Below, in pieces: positions 59,537 to 64,000 of a DNA stretch of 64,000 nt (its first letter is position 1; each line of letters opens with the position of its first letter). The position numbers and the translations under genes were made by a program. This DNA is from Mycetocola spongiae. GTDB lineage: Bacteria; Actinomycetota; Actinomycetes; Actinomycetales; Microbacteriaceae. The stretch lies in NCBI RefSeq assembly GCF_020424085.1, contig NZ_CP080203.1:2790001-2854000 (forward strand). Direction: 5' to 3'. The notes beneath the pieces are model-generated. The model saw only the letters and a list, made by a program, of their open reading frames with translations, had not been told where the DNA came from and made no database searches.

Positions 59537-60466
59537 ATGACTGGTGGTGGAATGATGAGCGGCGGCATCGTGATCGCGATCGCCGCAGTGCTCTGGCTCA
59601 TCTATCTGGTTCCTACCTGGCGTCGGCGCAGCGAGTATCTCGCCACCGAACGCAATGCCGTGCGATTGCAGCAGACCATGCGCATCCTCGCGGAGACCAC
59701 CGAGCTTCCCGGCCAGGTACACCTGGAGATTTCGGCGCGCGAGGTGGCCGAAAAACAAAAGGTCCTGCGCAAGGTGCAGGCCGAGGCGCGCGAGCGTGCC
59801 CGGGCCGAGGCTCTGGAGGAGGCCGCAAAACTGCGTGCCGAACTCACCGCACGTCCCCCCGTGGCCGCCCAGCGCAGCCGCGGTCGCAAGCGTGCCCGGC
59901 GCACCGCCGCCGCCACGATGCTGATGGGTGCCATCGCGCTGGTCTGGGGCGTCATTATTCTTCTGGGTGGCGGGGCCCCGATCCTCGCGATCGTGGGTGG
60001 CCTCGCTGCCGTGGGCGGCGTGAGCGCCGTCACGCTGCTCGCCCGTCCCGTGCGCATGGTGCGGGTCGAGCCGGCGCCCGCGAGCGCCCCGGCGGCCTCG
60101 CAGCCGCTCGTGGACCTGGCCGATCCGCTCACCCCCAATATCCCGCAGGCGGCGCCGCTGGAGCCCGGCTGGCTGCCCACCGAGCTTCCGCAGCCCCTGT
60201 ATAACTCGCAGGGTTCCGCCGCGGCCACCGCGATGGCCCGCGCCGATGCCCAGGACGCCCTGCGTCGCGCGGCACTCGCGCAGGTCTTGGCCGAGCGCGC
60301 CGAACAGCTCTCCCCGCCCGAGCCCGTGGCGATCACCCCGCCGCAGGCCCCCGAGACGCGGCAGGGCCCGCCGAGCCGCTTCGCGCATATGGGCGTGGTG
60401 GACGAATATGCCGAGGGCGGCGTGGAGACCGTGGATCTGATCGCCCGTCGCCGCAACGCCGGCTAA
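59537..60466 (+). CDS. Two-TM membrane protein, GlpR-like
   Basis: A 309-residue protein. TM1 is at residues 8-25 (GIVIAIAAVLWLIYLVP), followed by a charged coiled-coil-like stretch (about 40-105, rich in Arg/Glu/Ala). A double hydrophobic region near 125-170 comes next, and then a Pro/Ala-rich C-terminal tail. Position after galU and rimJ and this layout match the membrane receptor GlpR of the corynebacterial gephyrin-like division protein Glp, as I recall it. No glp (moeA-like) gene is in this window, so the identity is tentative. Confidence 0.65.
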   Translation: MTGGGMMSGGIVIAIAAVLWLIYLVPTWRRRSEYLATERNAVRLQQTMRILAETTELPGQVHLEISAREVAEKQKVLRKVQAEARERARAEALEEAAKLRAELTARPPVAAQRSRGRKRARRTAAATMLMGAIALVWGVIILLGGGAPILAIVGGLAAVGGVSAVTLLARPVRMVRVEPAPASAPAASQPLVDLADPLTPNIPQAAPLEPGWLPTELPQPLYNSQGSAAATAMARADAQDALRRAALAQVLAERAEQLSPPEPVAITPPQAPETRQGPPSRFAHMGVVDEYAEGGVETVDLIARRRNAG

Positions 60467-60546
60467 GCCATACGCGACACCGGGGCAATTTACGCGGCCA
60501 ATGGTCGGCATCGGGTCCGGCGGCGTGATAATGTTTTAACCCATAA

Positions 60547-60619
60547 GGGTCTGTGGCGCAGTTGGTAGCGCGCTTCGTTCGCAATGAAGAGGTCGGGGGT
60601 TCAATTCCCCCCAGATCCA
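60547..60619 (+). tRNA. tRNA-Ala (anticodon CGC)
   Basis: A 73-nt cloverleaf. Acceptor GGGTCTG/CAGATCC (one G:U), D arm GCGC/GCGC, anticodon stem CTTCG/TGAAG around loop TTCGCAA (anticodon CGC, reading GCG), T arm GGGGG/CCCCC around TTCAATT. Discriminator A at 60619 is followed by CAC, so CCA is not encoded. Confidence 0.97.
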
Positions 60620-60625
60620 CACCGA

Positions 60626-60654
60626 GAAAGCCCCGGCCTCTGGCCGGGGCTTTT
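60626..60654 (+). terminator. Terminator after tRNA-Ala
   Basis: AAAGCCCCGGCC and GGCCGGGGCTTT form a perfect stem around TCT, ending in TTTT. Confidence 0.9.
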
Positions 60655-60707
60655 GCATTTATCCCGGAATCCTGGGCCGAATAGGCCCCGGGCTGTGGCT
60701 CCGCCGG

Positions 60708-61328
60708 CTAGGCGCCGGTGGGTGCGTTCAGGCGGACGATGGCCGCGGGATCACCGGGCTCCGCGCCGAGCAGGATCTCGTTCAGCGCGCAGTTCTCCGT
60801 CTCCGGGAAAATCCTCCGATAGCCATCGGGGTTTATGCCCAGCAGATCGGTCAGCATCAGGCGCAGCAGCGTGGAATGCATGACCACCAGAACCCGGCCG
60901 CCGGGATGGGCCGCCGCGATCTCATGCAGTGCGGGGCGGGCCCGGGCGATCCCGGCCACGCCGCTCTCCCCGCCGGGCAGCGGGCTGCGCCCGGGATTGG
61001 CCAAAAACGCGGCGAGTGCCTCCGGGAACTGCGCCGCCATCTCGGTGCGGGTCAGTCCCTCGCCGCGGCCAAAATCAATCTCGCGCACGCGCGGGTCGAT
61101 CCGCACCCCCAGCCCGGTGGCCTCGGCCGAGGGCTGCGCGGTCAGCCGCGAGCGGGTCAGATCCGAGGAGTAGATCGCGTCCAGGCGCGCACCGCGGGCC
61201 CAGCGCCCGAGCGCATCGGCCTGGGCAAAGCCGCGTGTGGTCAGTCCAATATTGCTGCTACCGGTATAGCGGTTCTCGGCGTGCCAGGTGGTCTCGGCAT
61301 GGCGCACGAGGAAGAGGCGGGTAGTCAT
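60708..61328 (-). CDS. Histidine phosphatase superfamily protein
   Basis: Phosphoglycerate-mutase-like phosphatase of 206 residues. Catalytic RHAETTW (RHGE-type), the second Arg in IYSSDLTRSRLTAQP, the Glu region VREIDFGRGEGLT, and the late His in VMHSTLLRLML. ATG 61328 overlaps the kinase stop (ATGA), so it is the last gene of the FGGY kinase operon. It may remove a phosphate from a sugar phosphate made there (inference). Confidence 0.9.
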   Translation of the reverse strand: MTTRLFLVRHAETTWHAENRYTGSSNIGLTTRGFAQADALGRWARGARLDAIYSSDLTRSRLTAQPSAEATGLGVRIDPRVREIDFGRGEGLTRTEMAAQFPEALAAFLANPGRSPLPGGESGVAGIARARPALHEIAAAHPGGRVLVVMHSTLLRLMLTDLLGINPDGYRRIFPETENCALNEILLGAEPGDPAAIVRLNAPTGA

Positions 61329-62842
61329 GGATGGATCCAATCAAGCTCGGCGAGGGTGGCCCGGAAGCGGGCGTAGAGGTCTTCGGTGCGCGGACGCAGG
61401 GCCGGGTCGGGGTCGATGATCCGGCTGATGCGCCCGAGCCTGCGCGCGGTATCGGCGAGCGAGTGGCCCCCGCCCGTCGCGGACCAGGCCGCCAAAATGG
61501 CCATACCCAGCGCGCCCTCGGTGGAGGCCGGAATGGATACGGGGGTATCCAGCATCGTGGCGCGCAGCCGATTCCAGAGCGGGCTGCGGGTGCCGCCACC
61601 CGAGGAGGTGAGCCTGCCTGTCAGGCCCGCACCGAGGGCGTTTAGCCGGTCATAGGCGAGCCGCTCCACACACGCTACGCCGCCGAGAATCCCCGCAAAT
61701 ACCGTGGTATCGCCGCCGCTGCCCGGCCCGGTGGCGGGCAGCGGCGTGGTCGAGCCCTCGCTGCGCAAAAAGCCGCTGGCCCGGGGCAGGGCCAGCGGAA
61801 AGCGTTCGCCCCGCCCCACGAGGGGATAGGCCACCGGGAGCGCGGCGGCCGGGCCGCCCGGGGCGAGGGTGGCCTCCAGCCCGGAACCCAGCGCGTCCAG
61901 GTCGCGGCCGGGCAGTGCGAGGCTCAGCGCACCGGCCCCGGCGCTGGACGCGCCCCCGGGAAACCAGGCCCCGGGCTCGGGCGAGCGATGCGAATACACC
62001 ACGCCGGAATCATCCGCCACCGGGGCGGGCGAGACCCCCTTAATCACGAGGGTGGTCCCGATCACGCTGTGGCGATCACCCAGGCCGAGGGCCCCCGCAC
62101 CAAACTGGGCGGCGCAGCCATCGGTGGTCCCGGCGAGGATCGGGATACCCGCGGGCATCCCCGTGCGCTCGCACCACGCAGCCGAGGTCTCGCCCAGCAC
62201 CGTGCCCGGCGCGACCACCTTAGGCAGCAGCTCCGGGGGCACCCCGAGGCGTTCCAGCACGGCCTCGGGCCAGCATAGATCCTGGGTATTATACCCGGTC
62301 TTCAGCGCGCTGGTCCAATCGGTGGGGACCGCGTGCCCGGCCAGTGCCGCGCCGATCACATCGCCCTGATGAGCGATCCGGGCGGTACCCGCGGGCAGCC
62401 CGCGGCGCAGCAGATCCATCAGCGAGGGCAGCGCCCAGGACGGCTGAATGCGCACCCCGAGCCGGGCCCAGAGCGCGGGTTCGGCGGCATGCACCTCCGG
62501 GCCATGGGCCGCACCGCGGGCATCGTCATACATGATCGCCGCACCCGTGGCGCGGCCCGCGGCATCCACGGGAATGATTGTGCCCGAGGTCGAGCAGATC
62601 GCGAGTGCCCGCAGATCGTGCACCCGCGCGCCCAGCGCGGCGCACACCCGGGCGGCAATATCCGCACACGCGGCGATCCACTCCGCGGGATCCTGTTCGT
62701 GCCGCACTCCCTCGCGCACACCACCCAGGGGATGACCGGCCTGGGCCAGGATCTCGCCCGCCTCGTCCACCACCAGGGCCTTCACGCTCTGGGTGCCCAG
62801 GTCGATGCCCAGCCACAGCGGTCCGGACACTAGCCGCGCCAT
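61325..62842 (-). CDS. FGGY-family carbohydrate kinase 1
   Basis: Sugar or polyol kinase of 505 residues, ASKHA fold. Phosphate-1 motif WLGIDLGTQSVKALVVD, middle ILAGTTDGCAAQFGAGAL, and the FGGY-like C-terminal RLTSSGGGTRSPLWNRLRATMLDTPV. Its start lies inside the end of the second kinase gene (13-bp overlap), and the phosphatase follows with a 4-bp overlap. The sequence is xylulokinase/erythritol-kinase-like; the substrate cannot be set. Confidence 0.9.
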   Translation of the reverse strand: MARLVSGPLWLGIDLGTQSVKALVVDEAGEILAQAGHPLGGVREGVRHEQDPAEWIAACADIAARVCAALGARVHDLRALAICSTSGTIIPVDAAGRATGAAIMYDDARGAAHGPEVHAAEPALWARLGVRIQPSWALPSLMDLLRRGLPAGTARIAHQGDVIGAALAGHAVPTDWTSALKTGYNTQDLCWPEAVLERLGVPPELLPKVVAPGTVLGETSAAWCERTGMPAGIPILAGTTDGCAAQFGAGALGLGDRHSVIGTTLVIKGVSPAPVADDSGVVYSHRSPEPGAWFPGGASSAGAGALSLALPGRDLDALGSGLEATLAPGGPAAALPVAYPLVGRGERFPLALPRASGFLRSEGSTTPLPATGPGSGGDTTVFAGILGGVACVERLAYDRLNALGAGLTGRLTSSGGGTRSPLWNRLRATMLDTPVSIPASTEGALGMAILAAWSATGGGHSLADTARRLGRISRIIDPDPALRPRTEDLYARFRATLAELDWIHP

Positions 62843-64000
62843 TTCTCGCGCGCCGTGCCCAGGTCATCGCGATAGCGCGCAAAGCCCGCGTCATAGGCGC
62901 GGGTATTTTCGCGGTTGGGGGTGATCACATCGCGATCGGCCCGCCACGCGGCGCGGTCGATTGGGTCGCCCAGGCTATCCCAGGCCACGAGTGCCGCGCC
63001 GCGCGCGCCCACCAGCTCCTGGCGCGGCAGATGAATCGGCCGGCCCAGCACATCCGAGAACAGCTGGGCCCAGGCGCGGGACTTCATGCCGCCGCCCGTG
63101 GCCGAGAGCTCGCCGCTCAGCCCGATGGTATCGAAGATATGCCGCGCGGAATAGGCCACGGCCTCACACATCGCCCGGATGATATCGGCCTGGGTGCTGC
63201 CGAGTTCCAGCCCGGTGAACTGGCCGCGCGCGGCGGGGGCCACAAACGGGGCGCGCTCGCCCGAGGGGGAGAGGAAGGACAGCGCCCGCACGCCGTTGGC
63301 ACCCACCGGGCTGCCCTCGATCAGCGAGCCCAGATCCTCCATTGCAAAACCAAAGAGGCCGCGCATCCAGTCCACGCTGGTGGTGCCCACCATCGAGGGC
63401 ATAACCCGCAGATAGAGGCCCTCCTCGGGGGTGGTTTGCCACATACCCGCGGGCTCGCTGCCGGGGATGACCGTGGCATCGCGGGTATAGGACTGGCAGC
63501 TCAGGGTGGTGCCCAGCACCACGGTTCCCTCGCCCTCGTTCAGCGAGCCGCAGCCGATTCCGCAGGCCTGAACATCAAACGGACCGCCGCTCACCGGGGT
63601 GCCGATGGGCAGCCCCAGCAGGTCGGCACCCTCGGCGTTCAGGGCAAAAAGAACGCCCGGGGGAGTGGGCGGCGCGAGCAGGTGCCGCCACTCGGAGATG
63701 CCACACAGGGCGATGGCCTCCTCGTTATAGGTGCGCGTGACCACGTCCAAAAACGGCATCGACGCATCCGCGGGGTCCACGGTGATCACGCCGGTCAGGC
63801 GCTGAACCACGGCATCCGCGCAGTGCCCGGCCACGGCCGCGCGCTCCAGGGACTCGGGCTCATGCCGCGCCAGATAGGCGATCAGGCCCGCATGCGAGCC
63901 GGCAAAAATACCCGAACCTGTCAGCTCAAAGGCGCGCTGCACCACCGAGGTGGCACCGCCGCGATTCCACTCGGCCACGATATCGCTCGCCCGGGCATCC
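62830..64000 (-). CDS. FGGY-family carbohydrate kinase 2, 5' part past the right edge
   Basis: About 390 C-terminal residues of a second FGGY kinase; roughly 110 N-terminal residues, including the phosphate-1 loop, lie outside the window. Visible: VSGGPFDVQACGIGCGSLNEGEGTVVLGTTLSC, LSPSGERAPFVAPAARGQFTGL, and the ATP-binding ELSATGGGMKSRAWAQLFSDVLGRPIHL. It differs clearly from kinase 1, so the pair is not a recent duplication; similar pairs occur in polyol (for example erythritol) catabolic clusters. The frame is open to base 64000. Confidence 0.9.
   Translation of the reverse strand, partial: DARASDIVAEWNRGGATSVVQRAFELTGSGIFAGSHAGLIAYLARHEPESLERAAVAGHCADAVVQRLTGVITVDPADASMPFLDVVTRTYNEEAIALCGISEWRHLLAPPTPPGVLFALNAEGADLLGLPIGTPVSGGPFDVQACGIGCGSLNEGEGTVVLGTTLSCQSYTRDATVIPGSEPAGMWQTTPEEGLYLRVMPSMVGTTSVDWMRGLFGFAMEDLGSLIEGSPVGANGVRALSFLSPSGERAPFVAPAARGQFTGLELGSTQADIIRAMCEAVAYSARHIFDTIGLSGELSATGGGMKSRAWAQLFSDVLGRPIHLPRQELVGARGAALVAWDSLGDPIDRAAWRADRDVITPNRENTRAYDAGFARYRDDLGTAREKWRG

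Overview
This window looks like a chromosomal segment of a high-GC actinobacterium, most likely Microbacteriaceae. Supporting signs are the strongly GC-biased codons, LAxTG-type sortase signals (class E style), a DUF5302 protein, a 7Fe ferredoxin FdxA, a bioYMN block with BioQ-type operators, and a tRNA-Ala beside galU/rimJ. The genus cannot be settled from the sequence alone.

Region 1 (about 1-7.7 kb) is visibly less GC-rich than the rest and reads like acquired DNA. It holds the end of an ABC-2 type ATPase gene, a two-component system, a decayed ABC exporter pseudogene, and a compact lasso-peptide cluster. The cluster encodes precursor A (4265-4393), asparagine-synthetase-like cyclase C, RRE protein B1 and leader peptidase B2. 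The predicted core GYPWWDHRDVFGGRTFIAPW is very close to propeptin, a known lasso-type prolyl endopeptidase inhibitor. This is the most interesting system in the window. The only dedicated exporter visible beside it is broken. An unrecognised gene and about 1.1 kb without a gene follow.

Region 2 (8.8-16.6 kb) has a wall-anchored LRR protein, an XRE regulator facing a two-gene clpP operon in which one subunit has lost its catalytic serine, a 3-methyladenine glycosylase, an acetyltransferase, and a CcdA/DsbA-like extracytoplasmic redox pair. Region 3 (16-25 kb) is a TetR regulator divergent from a family-5 binding-protein ABC importer (binding protein, two ATPases, two permeases) and a GH3 beta-glucosidase, probably an oligoglucoside uptake system. 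A long G-tract and a hairpin separate the binding-protein gene from the rest.

Region 4 (25-45 kb) contains a tandem-GNAT MshD-like protein, an ArsR-rhodanese/MFS operon, an ECF sigma factor fused to its own membrane anti-sigma domain next to a 1856-residue wall-anchored adhesin, an SNF2 ATPase, lipoproteins, and the biotin ECF transporter bioY-bioM-bioN divergent from a BioQ-like repressor with two perfect 13-bp operators. Region 5 (45-64 kb) is mostly housekeeping or accessory metabolism: two AI-2E family permeases, two aldo/keto reductases, fdxA, a META lipoprotein with no ordinary start codon, a large SF1-helicase-like protein with degenerate ATPase motifs, a triplicated intergenic unit, mscL, FmdB-like, 5-FTHF cyclo-ligase, galU, rimJ-like, a GlpR-like membrane protein, tRNA-Ala(CGC), and an operon of two FGGY kinases with a histidine phosphatase.
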